A stretch of DNA of 64,000 nt from Plantactinospora sp. BC1. GTDB taxonomy: Bacteria; Actinomycetota; Actinomycetes; Mycobacteriales; Micromonosporaceae. The position numbers were made by a program, and so were the translations under genes. The stretch covers positions 4,154,001-4,218,000 of the forward strand of contig NZ_CP028158.1 in the NCBI RefSeq assembly GCF_003030345.1, in the 5' to 3' direction. Shown in pieces: positions 47,429-56,624 of this stretch. The stretch's first letter is position 1. Each line of letters begins with the position of its first letter. Under the pieces are notes generated by a model. It was given only the letters and a program-made list of their open reading frames with translations. It made no database searches and was not told the origin of the DNA.

Positions 47429-49369
47429 TCACCAGCGGGGCTGGGTGACCGGGCAGAACGTCCGGTTGGCGGGCGGGCGCTCGGCGATGATCCGCCGGGC
47501 CTGGATCCGGGCGAGGTTGGTCTCCCGCCAGTCGTCCGGCGGCAGGTCGTCCTCGTACTGCCACAGCGCGCAGTCGCGCAGCTCGCCCGGCAGCCGGTCC
47601 AGCGCCGGTACGGCGTCGGCGGAGAGCCCGGTGAGATAGTCCACGTCGATCCGGCCGGTCCGCTGGTACCGGTCGACGTTGTGTTCGGCGATCAGCCGGT
47701 CCGGGTTCGCCAGCGCCAGGGCGAGCAGCGCGAGTACCGCCGTACCGACCGCCACCCCGGGCAGCCAGCGGGCGGCCAGCCGTACCCCGGCCACCGCGAC
47801 CAGCAGGAAGAGCAGGCCCAACCACGCCTCGCAGACGGCGACGAGCAGCCGGAGCCGGGTCGCGCCGTACGCGTCGGCGTAGACGTCCATCCGGAACAGC
47901 GCCGAGGCCACCACCACCAGGCTGAGCAGGGTGAGCCCGCCGAGCAGGATCCGGATCAGCGCCCGGTCGGCCCGGCTCTCCCGGGGCGCCCAGCGGGCGG
48001 CGGCACCGATCACCAGCAGGGTGAGCAGGGAGACCGCGAGCAGTTGCCAGAAGCCGCGCCGGGCGTACTCGGCGTAGCTGAGCCCGGCGGTGCGCAGTAC
48101 GTGGTCCGAACCGCCGAAGAGGGTGGTGACCTGGACCGCCACGAACCCGGCGAAGAGTACGACGAGCAGCCCGATCGGCAGTACCCACTCGGCCCGGCGC
48201 AGCCGTCGCCGGCTCGGGCCGGACGCCATGCCGGTCAGGTCCGGCGGGGCCGCGAGCACGTACGCCGCACCGAGCAGCGCCGCGCCGACCGCCCCGAAGA
48301 CGAACACCCAGCGGAACACGGTGGCGCCGGACAGTTCCGGCAGGAGCCGGTCCACCAGCCCGGCGAAGGCCGCGTCGGCGGAGGAGAAGAGCAGGCCGAA
48401 GAGGACCAGCAGGCCGATCGAGACCAGGACGCTGACCAGGGTACGGCCGATCGCCGGTCCCCGGCCCGATCCCGAGGCCCGGGCCAGCCCCTTGGCCAGC
48501 CACGGCATCGACCGGATCACGGCCGTCGGCGGGACCAGGGCGGAGAGCAGCATCGCGCGTACCGACCGGCCGTCCGTGAGGGTCAGCGTCGCGGTGACCG
48601 CCGAGGTGAGCAGGCAGAGTACGAAGAGCCAGCCCGCCGCCCGGATGGTGCCGACGCCGAGCAGCGCCACGGTGGTGGCGGCCCAGAACGGCCGTAGCCA
48701 GCCGATCCGCCGCCACCCACCGGCCTGCCTGGGCGGTGCTGCGGTTGCCGGTTGAGGCTGCGGGCTTGCCGGTTGGGGCTGCGGGGTTGTCAGGTGGGGT
48801 TGCGGGGTTGCCGGTTGGGGCGGCGCGGTTGGGTGGACGCCGTGGGAGCTGCTCCCGGCAGGTCGGCTGGGCCGGGCGGCGGTGACCAGTGCCGCCGTTC
48901 CCGCCGCACCGGCGACCAGCCAGCCGAGCCCGGGACGGGTCAGCGGGAGGCTCACCGCGGCCACGGCGGCCGCCGCGGCCACTCCGACCAGTACCGGCTG
49001 GGCCGGGCCGCCGGCGGGTCCGGGCCAGCGGGTCGCGATCCAGGACGGCGGAGGCGGCTGCGGCGGCCACGTCGGCACCGCCCAGCCACCGGGCGCGGCG
49101 GGATGGTACGCCCCGGCCTGACCGGGCGGCACGGGTCGGCCCTGTGCCGCCGGCCGGACCTGGGCTGAGGGCTGGCTCTGGGTCGGGGGCTGGCCCTGTG
49201 CTGGAAGCTGGCTCTGTGCTGGGGGCTGGCCCTGGGTCGGGGGGTGGTTCTGCGTCGGCGGCTGGCCCTGGGTCGGGGGGTGGGTCGGATTCCCGGGGGC
49301 GACCGGTGCCGCTGTCGTCGGCGTCGGGGTCGGCGTGGAAGTCGTCGGTCCGGTCGGCCGGTCGTTCAT
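47429..49369 (-). CDS. DUF4173/DUF4153-type multi-pass membrane protein
   Basis: About 646 residues. The first 105 are low-complexity Pro/Gln repeats (QGQPPTQ and QSQLPAQ types). Then come about 12 membrane helices with a second Pro/Gln repeat stretch (about 178-210) after the third. The conserved part includes RSMPWLAKGLARASGSGRGP, GLLFSSADAAFAGLVDRLLP, SYAEYARRGFWQLLAVSLLT and NVDRYQRTGRIDVDYLTGLS, all typical of DUF4173. The function is unknown. ATG 49369 is used; TTG 49390 overlaps the kinase stop. It is the third gene of the response regulator-kinase-DUF4173 operon. Confidence 0.85.
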   Translation of the reverse strand: MNDRPTGPTTSTPTPTPTTAAPVAPGNPTHPPTQGQPPTQNHPPTQGQPPAQSQLPAQGQPPTQSQPSAQVRPAAQGRPVPPGQAGAYHPAAPGGWAVPTWPPQPPPPSWIATRWPGPAGGPAQPVLVGVAAAAAVAAVSLPLTRPGLGWLVAGAAGTAALVTAARPSRPAGSSSHGVHPTAPPQPATPQPHLTTPQPQPASPQPQPATAAPPRQAGGWRRIGWLRPFWAATTVALLGVGTIRAAGWLFVLCLLTSAVTATLTLTDGRSVRAMLLSALVPPTAVIRSMPWLAKGLARASGSGRGPAIGRTLVSVLVSIGLLVLFGLLFSSADAAFAGLVDRLLPELSGATVFRWVFVFGAVGAALLGAAYVLAAPPDLTGMASGPSRRRLRRAEWVLPIGLLVVLFAGFVAVQVTTLFGGSDHVLRTAGLSYAEYARRGFWQLLAVSLLTLLVIGAAARWAPRESRADRALIRILLGGLTLLSLVVVASALFRMDVYADAYGATRLRLLVAVCEAWLGLLFLLVAVAGVRLAARWLPGVAVGTAVLALLALALANPDRLIAEHNVDRYQRTGRIDVDYLTGLSADAVPALDRLPGELRDCALWQYEDDLPPDDWRETNLARIQARRIIAERPPANRTFCPVTQPRW

Positions 49370-49386
49370 CGTCGGTTCCACCTCGT

Positions 49387-50505
49387 TCAACGTTGTTCCA
49401 CCAGTAGGGCGGAGTGGTCCCCGTCGGGCGGCGCCACCATCGGCAGGCTCACCCGGATCTGGCAGCCGACCGGACGGTCGGCGCGGTTCGTCGTACCGGG
49501 CTCGATCAGGGGACGGTCGGCGACGGCGATGCTGCCGCCGTGCAGTTCCACCACCCAGTGCGCGATCGCCAGGCCCAGCCCGGTGCCGCCGTCGCTGGTC
49601 CGCTCGCCCCGGGTGAAGCGTTCGAACACCTCCGGCCGGAGCCGGGCCGGGATCCCCTCGCCCTCGTCGGTCACCTCGAACCGCAACTCGTCACCGACCC
49701 GCTGCGCGGCGACCAGTACCCGGCCGCCGGGTGGACTGTGCCGGGCGGCGTTGTCCAGCAGGTTGGCGAAGACCTGGTGCAGCCGGCGCGGATCGGCCTG
49801 CACGGTCAACCGGGCGGACTGCTGGCGTACCTCGAACCGGACGTTGCGCCCCGCCCCGGCCGCGGTGACGGTGGCCTGTTGGATCACCTCGTCCAGGAAC
49901 TCCGCCACGTCGACGTTCTCCCGGCGTAGTGGCAGCACCCCGGCGTCCAGGCGGGACAGGTCGAGCAGGTCGGCGACGAGGTGACCGAGCCGCTCGGTCT
50001 GGGCCAGTGCGACCCGCAGCGTCGGCAGGTCCGGCTCCGCCACCCCGTCGACGATGTTCTCCAGTACGCCCTGGAGGGCGGTGATCGGGGTACGCAGCTC
50101 GTGCGACACGTTCGCGATCAGCTCGCGGCGGCGCCGGTCGGCCTCGGCCAGGTCCCCGGCCATCTGGTTGAACGCGGCGGCCAGGGTGCCGACCTCGTCC
50201 CGGGAACTGGCCCGGACCTGCCGGGTGTAGTCGCCCCGGGCCATCGCCCGGGCCGCCGCCGTCATCTCCCGCAGCGGTGAGGTCATGCCGTGGGCCAGCA
50301 CCTGCGAGGTGAGCAGCGCCAGCCCGATGGCCGTCCCGGTGGTCCAGGGCGGCAGCCAGCCGATGCCGATGATGAAGACGGTCATCCCGGCGGCACCCGA
50401 GCCGACGATCAGGATGCCGAGCTTCAGCTTTATCGACCAGATCGGGTCCAGCGGTCGGGGCAGCGCGTCCATCGTCCGGTTGACGCCGGTCCAGAAGCTT
50501 GTCAC
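49387..50505 (-). CDS. Membrane sensor histidine kinase, short-loop type
   Basis: A 372-residue kinase. Two membrane helices (LGILIVGSGAAGMTVFIIGI and TGTAIGLALLTSQVLA) are joined by only about 10 residues, so it has no external sensor domain and probably senses within the membrane. HAMP about 75-130 (LREMTAAARAMARGDYTRQV), HisKA with the His in LIANVSHELRTPITALQGVL, HATPase with N-box FANLLDNAARHSPP, DEGEGIP and GTGLGLAIAHWVVE. GTG 50505 overlaps the response-regulator stop (GTGA). It phosphorylates the OmpR-type regulator upstream and is likely co-transcribed with the DUF4173 gene. Confidence 0.93.
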   Translation of the reverse strand: MTSFWTGVNRTMDALPRPLDPIWSIKLKLGILIVGSGAAGMTVFIIGIGWLPPWTTGTAIGLALLTSQVLAHGMTSPLREMTAAARAMARGDYTRQVRASSRDEVGTLAAAFNQMAGDLAEADRRRRELIANVSHELRTPITALQGVLENIVDGVAEPDLPTLRVALAQTERLGHLVADLLDLSRLDAGVLPLRRENVDVAEFLDEVIQQATVTAAGAGRNVRFEVRQQSARLTVQADPRRLHQVFANLLDNAARHSPPGGRVLVAAQRVGDELRFEVTDEGEGIPARLRPEVFERFTRGERTSDGGTGLGLAIAHWVVELHGGSIAVADRPLIEPGTTNRADRPVGCQIRVSLPMVAPPDGDHSALLVEQR

Positions 50506-51188
50506 GGCCGTACCTCCAACGCGTAGCCGACTCCGTGCACGGTGCGGATCAGATCGGCGCCGAGCTTGCGGCGCAGCGCCTTGACGTGGCTGTCGACGGT
50601 TCGGGTGCCCGAGCTGTCGGCCCAGCCCCAGACGTCGGCGAGCAGCCGCTCCCGGGGCAGTACCATCCGGGGCCGGTTGGCGAAGTGCGTCAGCAGGTCG
50701 AATTCGGTCGGGGTCAGGTGCGCCTCGACCCCGTCGCGGCGGACCCGTCGCTCGGCCTGGTTGATTTCGAGGTCGCCGAGCCGGAGGATCTCGGCGCCGT
50801 TGCGGGCCGAGGTCGCGGCCCGGTCGACCCGGCGCAGCAGCGCGTGCACCCGGGCGGCGAGTTCGCGCAGCGAGAACGGCTTGGTGAGGTAGTCGTCGGC
50901 ACCGACGGCGAGCCCGACCAGCAGGTCCGTCTCGTCGTCCCGGGCGGTCAGCATCAGCACCGGTACCGGCCGGTCGGCCTGGATCCGTCGGCACACCTCC
51001 AGGCCGTCGAAGCCGGGCAGCATCACGTCGAGGACGACCAGCTCCGGCCGGCTGTTCCGGAACGCCTCGACCGCGCCCGGCCCGTCCCGGGCGATCTCCA
51101 CCACGAAGCCCTCGGCTCGCAGTCGGGCAGCCACCGACTCGGCGATGGTGCGCTCGTCCTCCACGACCAGGATTCGGCGTTCCGTCAT
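50502..51188 (-). CDS. OmpR-family response regulator
   Basis: A 228-residue regulator. Receiver domain 1-115: ILVVEDERTIAESV with the acidic pocket, VVLDVMLPGFDGLEV with phospho-Asp, VLMLTARDDE (Thr) and DDYLTKPFS (Lys). Winged-helix DNA-binding domain 130-228: HLTPTEFDLLTHFANRPRMV, RTVDSHVKALRRKLGADLIR and TVHGVGYAL. Its stop overlaps the kinase start. It is first in the operon, and the regulated genes probably include the DUF4173 gene. Confidence 0.95.
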   Translation of the reverse strand: MTERRILVVEDERTIAESVAARLRAEGFVVEIARDGPGAVEAFRNSRPELVVLDVMLPGFDGLEVCRRIQADRPVPVLMLTARDDETDLLVGLAVGADDYLTKPFSLRELAARVHALLRRVDRAATSARNGAEILRLGDLEINQAERRVRRDGVEAHLTPTEFDLLTHFANRPRMVLPRERLLADVWGWADSSGTRTVDSHVKALRRKLGADLIRTVHGVGYALEVRP

Positions 51189-51354
51189 GGCCTGACTGTA
51201 GAAAGCCTGCGTGCGGGAACCTCGATCACGTTGTGAACAACCTGTGGAGAACCGCGTCGCGCTTGTGGATAACCGTCGTACCAGGAGAAATCGCCTCCCG
51301 GTGCCGCCGCTGTGCACACCCGGGAGCGAGCGTCCGGGAGTGCTGCCGGTCGGC

Positions 51355-51915
51355 TCAGCGGTCCAGGTCGGCCGGGGTGAGCAGGCTGTCGAGCCGCAGT
51401 TCCGCCGCCACCTCCGGCGCTGCCTCGGTGACCAGGCAGGTCGTGCCGAGCACGGTGGCTCCGCGTAGGGCGGCGATCTCGTGCAGGGCGCGTACCTGGG
51501 CGCCGCTGGCCACCCAGTCGTCCACCACCAGTACCCGGTCGCCGGGTCCCAGGTGCCGGTTGCGTACCCCGAGAGCCAGCCGGCGGCCCCGGTAGTCGGA
51601 CCCGGTCCACGCCCAGGTGGTCGGCTCGGCGATCCGCCGCTCGCCGGTGTTCTTGTAGGCCGGGACGAACCCGACGCCCAGCGCGGTCGCCACCAGTGGC
51701 CCGAGCAGCAGGCCGGTGACCTCGGGCGCGACCACGACGGTGGGTGGGTCCGCCCGGAACGGTTCGGCCAGGGCGGGGCCGAGCCCGGCGAGAATCGTCC
51801 CGTCCCGCCACCAGCCGGAGACGTCGCTGACCAGGTGCGTGCTCTCCGGCCCCGGGTCGGTCCACCGGAACGCCTCGACCAGCCGCCTGCTCAGCTCAGC
51901 CCGCACGGAGACCAT
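51355..51915 (-). CDS. Phosphoribosyltransferase-family protein
   Basis: A 186-residue type I PRTase-like protein. The PRPP-binding motif is VLVVDDWVASGAQVRALHEI. The N-terminal part has TVVVAPEVTGLLLGPLVATA (loop I region) and VPAYKNTGERRIAEP (flexible loop). The acceptor base is unclear; purine/adenine PRTases and regulatory homologues share this layout. ATG 51915 is used. It is a single gene between the two-component system and the RlpA-like gene. Confidence 0.85.
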   Translation of the reverse strand: MVSVRAELSRRLVEAFRWTDPGPESTHLVSDVSGWWRDGTILAGLGPALAEPFRADPPTVVVAPEVTGLLLGPLVATALGVGFVPAYKNTGERRIAEPTTWAWTGSDYRGRRLALGVRNRHLGPGDRVLVVDDWVASGAQVRALHEIAALRGATVLGTTCLVTEAAPEVAAELRLDSLLTPADLDR

Positions 51916-52023
51916 CTTGCGGCATCGCCGGTGTACTCCGGGTACGGGCACGACCTACCCACTCCGGGTCGGATGATCGGCTACACGTTTCACCACATAA
52001 CCGGGCGAAAGCAGATGATCACG

Positions 52024-52053
52024 TTGACTTCCGAAGTGCCAACCTCGTTACGG
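52024..52053 (+). promoter_or_regulatory. Probable promoter for the RlpA-like gene
   Basis: TTGACT (52024-52029), an 18-nt spacer and TTACGG (52048-52053), 40 nt before the GTG start. The -35 matches consensus at five of six positions; the -10 is weak. Confidence 0.5.
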
Positions 52054-52093
52054 TCCGACCCGATCTCTGTTGTTCCTTCGAGAGGACGGTGCG

Positions 52094-52732
52094 GTGGCTG
52101 GGAAGCATGCCCGAGTTCGGATCCTGCGCTGGCCGACCGGCGTGGTGGCGGCCGGTGCGGTCGCCGTCGCCCTGGTCGGGGCGGGTGCGGCCGGAGTGGT
52201 GACGTTCGGTACCGAGCCAACCGCCAACTCCGCCCCGGCCCTGGTCGACGTCACCACGCCGGCCACCCCGGACGGGCCGGTGACGACGTCGCCGACGCCC
52301 ACCCCGGACGCGGTCACGCCCACCCCGACGCGGTCGCCGGAGCGCGCCTCGCGGGCCAGTTCCCGCCCCTCGCCGAGCCAGAGCCGCAGCGCCACCGCGA
52401 AGAAGCCCGCCAGCAAGCGGCCGGCGACCAGCCCGACGACCCGGGTGGTGCAGACCGGCTCGTGCGGCGCCTCCTACTACGACCAGGGGCAGGTCACCGC
52501 GAACGGTGAGTCCTTCAACCCGAACGCGTTGACCGCCGCGCACAAGACGCTGCCCTTCGACACCCGGGTCCGGGTGACGAACCCCGACAACGGCCGGTCG
52601 GTGGTGGTCCGGATCAACGACCGGGGGCCGTTCATCGAGGGCCGCTGCATCGACCTGTCCCGGGCCGGCTTCGAGGCGATCGCCGCGCTGAGCCTCGGCG
52701 CCATCGACGTACGGTACGAGGTCCTCGGCTGA
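52094..52732 (+). CDS. RlpA-like (double-psi beta-barrel) septal-ring family protein
   Basis: A 212-residue exported protein. The hydrophobic N-terminus [20 protein letters not shown] follows a short basic segment, so it is a signal anchor or an uncleaved signal. The middle 80 residues are Pro/Thr/Ser-rich. The C-terminal 90 residues are a DPBB/RlpA domain: [40 protein letters not shown] and [20 protein letters not shown], with the conserved Asp and Arg of RlpA lytic transglycosylases. It probably cleaves or binds peptidoglycan at the wall. GTG 52094 has GAGAGGA 7 nt upstream. Confidence 0.88.
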   Translation: MAGKHARVRILRWPTGVVAAGAVAVALVGAGAAGVVTFGTEPTANSAPALVDVTTPATPDGPVTTSPTPTPDAVTPTPTRSPERASRASSRPSPSQSRSATAKKPASKRPATSPTTRVVQTGSCGASYYDQGQVTANGESFNPNALTAAHKTLPFDTRVRVTNPDNGRSVVVRINDRGPFIEGRCIDLSRAGFEAIAALSLGAIDVRYEVLG

Positions 52733-52924
52733 GCGGTACGACGGCTCGGTGACCGGGCGAACGCGCGATGTGAGGTACGTGATCCAAGAATGTTCATTCG
52801 ACTTGCAACGGTTGGCTGACTCGCCGACAAGATCCGGCGGATCCGGACCGGTGGGATGCGCCAGGTGGCCAGAACGCGATCGGACGAGGAGTCAACTTCG
52901 TACAATCGCGGTCGTCGATCAGGC

Positions 52925-54052
52925 ATGCTGTTCCGCGTACCCATGCGACTGATGCCACCGGGCCCTCGCCCGCTGAGCCAAGGTTCCCGCGCCGGTCTCG
53001 GCGCGGCCCTCGTGCTGCTCGCGCTCGTCTCGGTGGTCGAGTTCGCGGACGATTCCAAGGTCAACTATGTCGGCCTGGTCGCGGCGGCCCCGTTCCTGGC
53101 CGCCGCGTTCGCCTCCTGGCGGGTGGTGCTCGCGGTCGGCGTGATCGCCACCCTGCTGGCCGCCTCGCTGGCCTGGGACGGCCGGGTCGTGCCGCTGGCC
53201 ACCACGGTCAACCTGATCGGCGTGGTGTTGGCGACGGCGATCGCGGCGCTCTTCGCGGTGATCCGGCAGCGGCAGGAGGAGCGGATCGCCGAGCTGTCCA
53301 AACTCGCCTCGGTGGCCCAGCAGGCGGTGCTGCGCCCGGTCGGCCCGCAGGTCGGCAGCCTGGCCGTGGCCGGGCACTACATCTCGTCGACCGCCGCCGC
53401 CGACATCGGCGGTGACCTGTACGAGGCGATCGACACCCCGTACGGCGTGCGGATCATCATCGGTGACGTCCGGGGCAAGGGGCTCGACGCGGTCCGGCTG
53501 GCCAGCATCGTGCTCGGCTCCTACCGGCACGTGGCGTACGAGCGGGCCGACCTGCGGGCCATCGTGGCCGACCTGGACCGGGCGGTGGCCCGCAACGTCG
53601 GCGACGAGGACTTCGTCACCGCCGCGCTGGTGGAGGAGCGGGGCGGCACGCTCACGATCGTCAACTGTGGTCATCCGGCTCCCCTGCTGCTCCGGCGCGG
53701 TCAGGTGATTCCGATGGAGCCACCGGCGCCCGCTCCGCCGCTCGGGTTCATGCCGGTGGTCCGGCCCCGGGTGGAGCGGCTCGAACCGGGTGACCGGCTG
53801 CTGCTCTTCACCGACGGGCTCGGCGAGGCCCGCCGGGACGGGGAGTTCTTCCCGACCGTGGACCGAGCCTGGCGGCTGCTCGGGCACGGCACGGTCGCCG
53901 ACGGCCTGGCCTCGCTGGAGACGGCCCTGGTCGAGTGGGTACGCGGCCGGCTCGACGACGACATCGCGCTGGTCCTGATGGAATACCCGGGACCGCACTC
54001 GGCAACCGCGTCGCCGGTGCCGAGCTGGGAGGTCGGCGCCCCCGACAACTGA
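52925..54052 (+). CDS. Membrane SpoIIE-type PP2C serine phosphatase
   Basis: A 375-residue phosphatase. Four or five membrane helices in the first 115 residues (AALVLLALVSVVEFA, VGLVAAAPFLAAAFASW, VVLAVGVIATLLAASLAW, NLIGVVLATAIAALFAVI), then a short coiled linker (RQRQEERIAELSKLASVAQQ) and a SpoIIE domain: ADIGGDLYEAIDTPYGVRII, GDVRGKGLDAVRLASIVLGS, FVTAALVEERGGTLTIVNCG HPAPLLL, and DRLLLFTDGLGEARRDGEFF. The Asp/Gly metal-binding motifs are intact. Such proteins dephosphorylate anti-anti-sigma factors in partner-switching cascades. ATG 52925 is used, and a TACAAT -10 lies 19 nt ahead. Confidence 0.9.
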   Translation: MLFRVPMRLMPPGPRPLSQGSRAGLGAALVLLALVSVVEFADDSKVNYVGLVAAAPFLAAAFASWRVVLAVGVIATLLAASLAWDGRVVPLATTVNLIGVVLATAIAALFAVIRQRQEERIAELSKLASVAQQAVLRPVGPQVGSLAVAGHYISSTAAADIGGDLYEAIDTPYGVRIIIGDVRGKGLDAVRLASIVLGSYRHVAYERADLRAIVADLDRAVARNVGDEDFVTAALVEERGGTLTIVNCGHPAPLLLRRGQVIPMEPPAPAPPLGFMPVVRPRVERLEPGDRLLLFTDGLGEARRDGEFFPTVDRAWRLLGHGTVADGLASLETALVEWVRGRLDDDIALVLMEYPGPHSATASPVPSWEVGAPDN

Positions 54053-54163
54053 CCGGATTCGGCAACCGCGTCGGCGGTTGCGAGGCGGACGTCCGGTCCG
54101 GCACCTTGCGTAAGGTTGCTGTCACTGTGGTGCGGGTCACTGGTACCGGCGCTCCGCAGTGAC

Positions 54164-54202
54164 TTACTCGCTAGTAATATAACTCCTGTTACTGCCGGGT
54201 AA
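54164..54202 (+). promoter_or_regulatory. Tandem palindromic operators upstream of the acyl-CoA dehydrogenase
   Basis: TTACTCGCTAGTAA (54164-54177) and TTACTGCCGGGTAA (54189-54202) share the TTAC-N6-GTAA form, with centres 25 bp apart. TAATAT (54175-54180) between them may be the -10. Operators of this kind suit a TetR- or GntR-type fatty-acid regulator; none is in the window. Confidence 0.7.
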
Positions 54203-54234
54203 CCTGTGTTTGCGAGTCCGGGGGGCAGAGGCGT

Positions 54235-56124
54235 ATGACCCACTACAGGAGCAATCGGCGAGACCTCGAGTTCAACCTCTTCGAGGTCTTCGGCGCGGAC
54301 CAGGCGTTCGGCGCCGGCCCGTACGCCGAACTCGACGCCGACACCGCGCGGAGCGTGCTCGCCGAGGTCGAGCGGATGGCCCGGGAGGACCTGGCCGCCA
54401 GCTACGCCTCCAGCGACCGCAACCCGCCGGTCTTCGACCCGGCCACGCACACCGCGCCGCTGCCCGAGCCGTTCAAGAAGTCCTACCACACGATGATGGG
54501 CTCCGAGTTCTGGCGGATGGACCTGCCGGCCGAACTCGACGGCACGATGGCGCCCCGCGCGCTCTGGTGGTCCGCCGCCGAACTGATCCTCGGCGCCAAC
54601 GCGCCACTGTGGATGTACGCCGGTGGCCCCTCCTTCGCGCACACCCTCTACCGGGAGGGCACCGAGCAGCAGAAGAAGTGGGCCAAGCTCTTCGTCGAGA
54701 AGCAGTGGGCCGCGACCATGGTGCTCACCGAGCCGGACGCCGGCTCGGACGTCGGCGCCGGCCGGGCCCGGGCGATCCCGCAGCCGGACGGTTCCTGGCA
54801 CATCGAGGGCGTCAAGCGCTTCATCACCAGCGGTGAGCACGACCTGACGGACAACATCATCCACTATGTCCTGGCCCGGCCGGTCGGGGTCGAGGGGGTC
54901 GGCGGGCCCGGCACCAAGGGTCTCTCGCTCTTCATCGTCCCGAAGTTCCACTTCGACTCCGAGACCGGGGAGCTGGGCGAGCGCAACGGCGTCTACGCCA
55001 CCAACCTCGAACACAAGATGGGGCTGAAGGTCTCGAACACCTGCGAGATGACCTTCGGCGAGCACGGCGTACCGGCCAAGGGCTGGCTGCTGGGCGACGT
55101 GCACGACGGCATCCGGCAGATGTTCCTGATCATCGAGTACGCCCGGATGATGGTCGGCACCAAGGCGATCGCCACGCTCTCCACCGGCTACCTCAACGCG
55201 CTGGAGTACGCGAAGAGCCGGGTGCAGGGCGCCGACCTGCTCCGCTCGACGGACAGGAACGCCCCCCGGGTGACCATCACGCACCACCCGGACGTGCGCC
55301 GTTCGCTGATGCTGCAGAAGGCGTACGCCGAGGGCCTGCGTGCGCTGGTCTGCTACACCGCGACCTGGCAGGACCGGATCAACATCGCCGAGGCGAACGG
55401 TGACGAGTCGACCGCCAAGCTGGCCAAGGGCGTCAACGACCTGTTGCTGCCGCTGGTCAAGGGTGTCGGCTCGGAACGCGCCTACGAGCTGCTCGGCCAC
55501 GAGTCGTTGCAGACGTTCGGCGGCTCCGGTTTCCTCCAGGACTACCCGCTGGAGCAGTACGTCCGGGACGCGAAGATCGACACCCTCTACGAGGGTACGA
55601 CCGCCATCCAGAGCCTCGACCTCTTCTTCCGGAAGATCGTCCGGGATCGCGGTACCAGCCTGATGGCGGTGGCCGGCGAGATCGCGGCGTTCGTGGAGGC
55701 CGGTGGCGCGGAGTCCGCCGCGACGGACTCGGCCGAGCCGGGCGACGGGCAGCTCAAGGAGGAGCGGGCCGCGCTGGGTCGGGCGCTCGGCGAGGTGCAG
55801 GCGATGGTCGGCACGATGACCGGGTGGCTCGGCGACGCCCAGGGCGGCGATGCCCGGGCGCTCTACAAGGTCGGGCTCAGCAGCCGGCGCTTCCTGCTCG
55901 CCGTCGGCGACCTGGTGGTCGGCTGGCTGCTCCAGCGGCAGGCCGAGGTGGCGCTGCGGGCGCTGAGTGGCGAGGTGACCCCGGCGGACAAGGCGTTCTA
56001 CACCGGCAAGCTGGCCGCCGCCCGGTTCTTCGCCCGCGAGGTGCTGCCCCGGATCGGTGCCGACCGGCGGATCGTCCAGGCCGCCGACCTGGAGCTGATG
56101 GACCTGCCCGAGGAAGCCTTCTAG
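54235..56124 (+). CDS. Acyl-CoA dehydrogenase, large FadE5-like type
   Basis: A 629-residue acyl-CoA dehydrogenase with an extra N-terminal and C-terminal region, like mycobacterial FadE5 (about 610). Core motifs: [20 protein letters not shown] (FAD/acyl site), [66 protein letters not shown], and [20 protein letters not shown] with the catalytic Glu in YEG. It performs the first oxidation step of beta-oxidation. The C-terminal extra helical domain (about 490-629) is typical of this subgroup. It is monocistronic with a strong terminator after the stop. Confidence 0.92.
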   Translation: MTHYRSNRRDLEFNLFEVFGADQAFGAGPYAELDADTARSVLAEVERMAREDLAASYASSDRNPPVFDPATHTAPLPEPFKKSYHTMMGSEFWRMDLPAELDGTMAPRALWWSAAELILGANAPLWMYAGGPSFAHTLYREGTEQQKKWAKLFVEKQWAATMVLTEPDAGSDVGAGRARAIPQPDGSWHIEGVKRFITSGEHDLTDNIIHYVLARPVGVEGVGGPGTKGLSLFIVPKFHFDSETGELGERNGVYATNLEHKMGLKVSNTCEMTFGEHGVPAKGWLLGDVHDGIRQMFLIIEYARMMVGTKAIATLSTGYLNALEYAKSRVQGADLLRSTDRNAPRVTITHHPDVRRSLMLQKAYAEGLRALVCYTATWQDRINIAEANGDESTAKLAKGVNDLLLPLVKGVGSERAYELLGHESLQTFGGSGFLQDYPLEQYVRDAKIDTLYEGTTAIQSLDLFFRKIVRDRGTSLMAVAGEIAAFVEAGGAESAATDSAEPGDGQLKEERAALGRALGEVQAMVGTMTGWLGDAQGGDARALYKVGLSSRRFLLAVGDLVVGWLLQRQAEVALRALSGEVTPADKAFYTGKLAAARFFAREVLPRIGADRRIVQAADLELMDLPEEAF

Positions 56125-56150
56125 TCGGGCGGAATCGGGAGCGCTTTTTC

Positions 56151-56182
56151 GGCGGCCGGGGAGCTGTTGCTCCCCGGCCGCC
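56151..56182 (+). terminator. Strong terminator after the acyl-CoA dehydrogenase
   Basis: GGCGGCCGGGGAGC (56151-56164), TGTT loop, GCTCCCCGGCCGCC (56169-56182): 14 bp without mismatch, 26 nt after the stop. Confidence 0.9.
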
Positions 56183-56269
56183 GCGCTATTGTTGAGGCGG
56201 TGCTAGGAGCAGTTTGACCTGATTTGTCATGAAAGCCCACGACCCATCGCACGGGGGAGTGCAGCGGAC

Positions 56270-56539
56270 ATGGGCATCGGTACGGGAATTTTCCTCATCA
56301 CCCTGGGGGCCATCCTGACGTTCGCGGTCAGGGCGAACGTCTGGTGGCTCGACCTTCGAGCGGTCGGCTGGGTCTTCATCCTGGCCGGGGTCGCGGTGCT
56401 GGCCACCACGCTGTGGTACTGGCAGGACCGCAAGAAGCGGGCGCGGACCCTGATCGTCGAGGAGAACAGGCTGTCGCATCCGACGGCGATGATGCCGCCG
56501 CCGCCGGATCCGCCGCCGCCGAGCGCACCACCCACCTGA
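56270..56539 (+). CDS. DUF6458 small membrane protein (copy 1)
   Basis: An 89-residue protein with two membrane helices: GIGTGIFLITLGAILTFAVR and AVGWVFILAGVAVLATTLWY. A short basic loop (WQDRKKRAR) and a Pro-rich tail follow. The DUF6458 signature is MGIG-x2-IFLI-x-LGAIL. The function is unknown, and the small size suggests a membrane-stress or accessory role. A paralogue lies 1.2 kb downstream (57502) on the same strand. Confidence 0.85.
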   Translation: MGIGTGIFLITLGAILTFAVRANVWWLDLRAVGWVFILAGVAVLATTLWYWQDRKKRARTLIVEENRLSHPTAMMPPPPDPPPPSAPPT

Positions 56540-56624
56540 CATCCCCGGTGCCCGACCCGGTGGCGACGTCACCGGGCCGGGCACCGGCTCGTCCGGTACC
56601 CGACCGGTCGGCCCGCGAGGCCGG

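Noticed and set aside
52024-52093. A ydaO/c-di-AMP riboswitch ahead of the RlpA-like gene, which is common in actinobacteria.
   Set aside because: The leader is under 50 nt and lacks the conserved ydaO helices.
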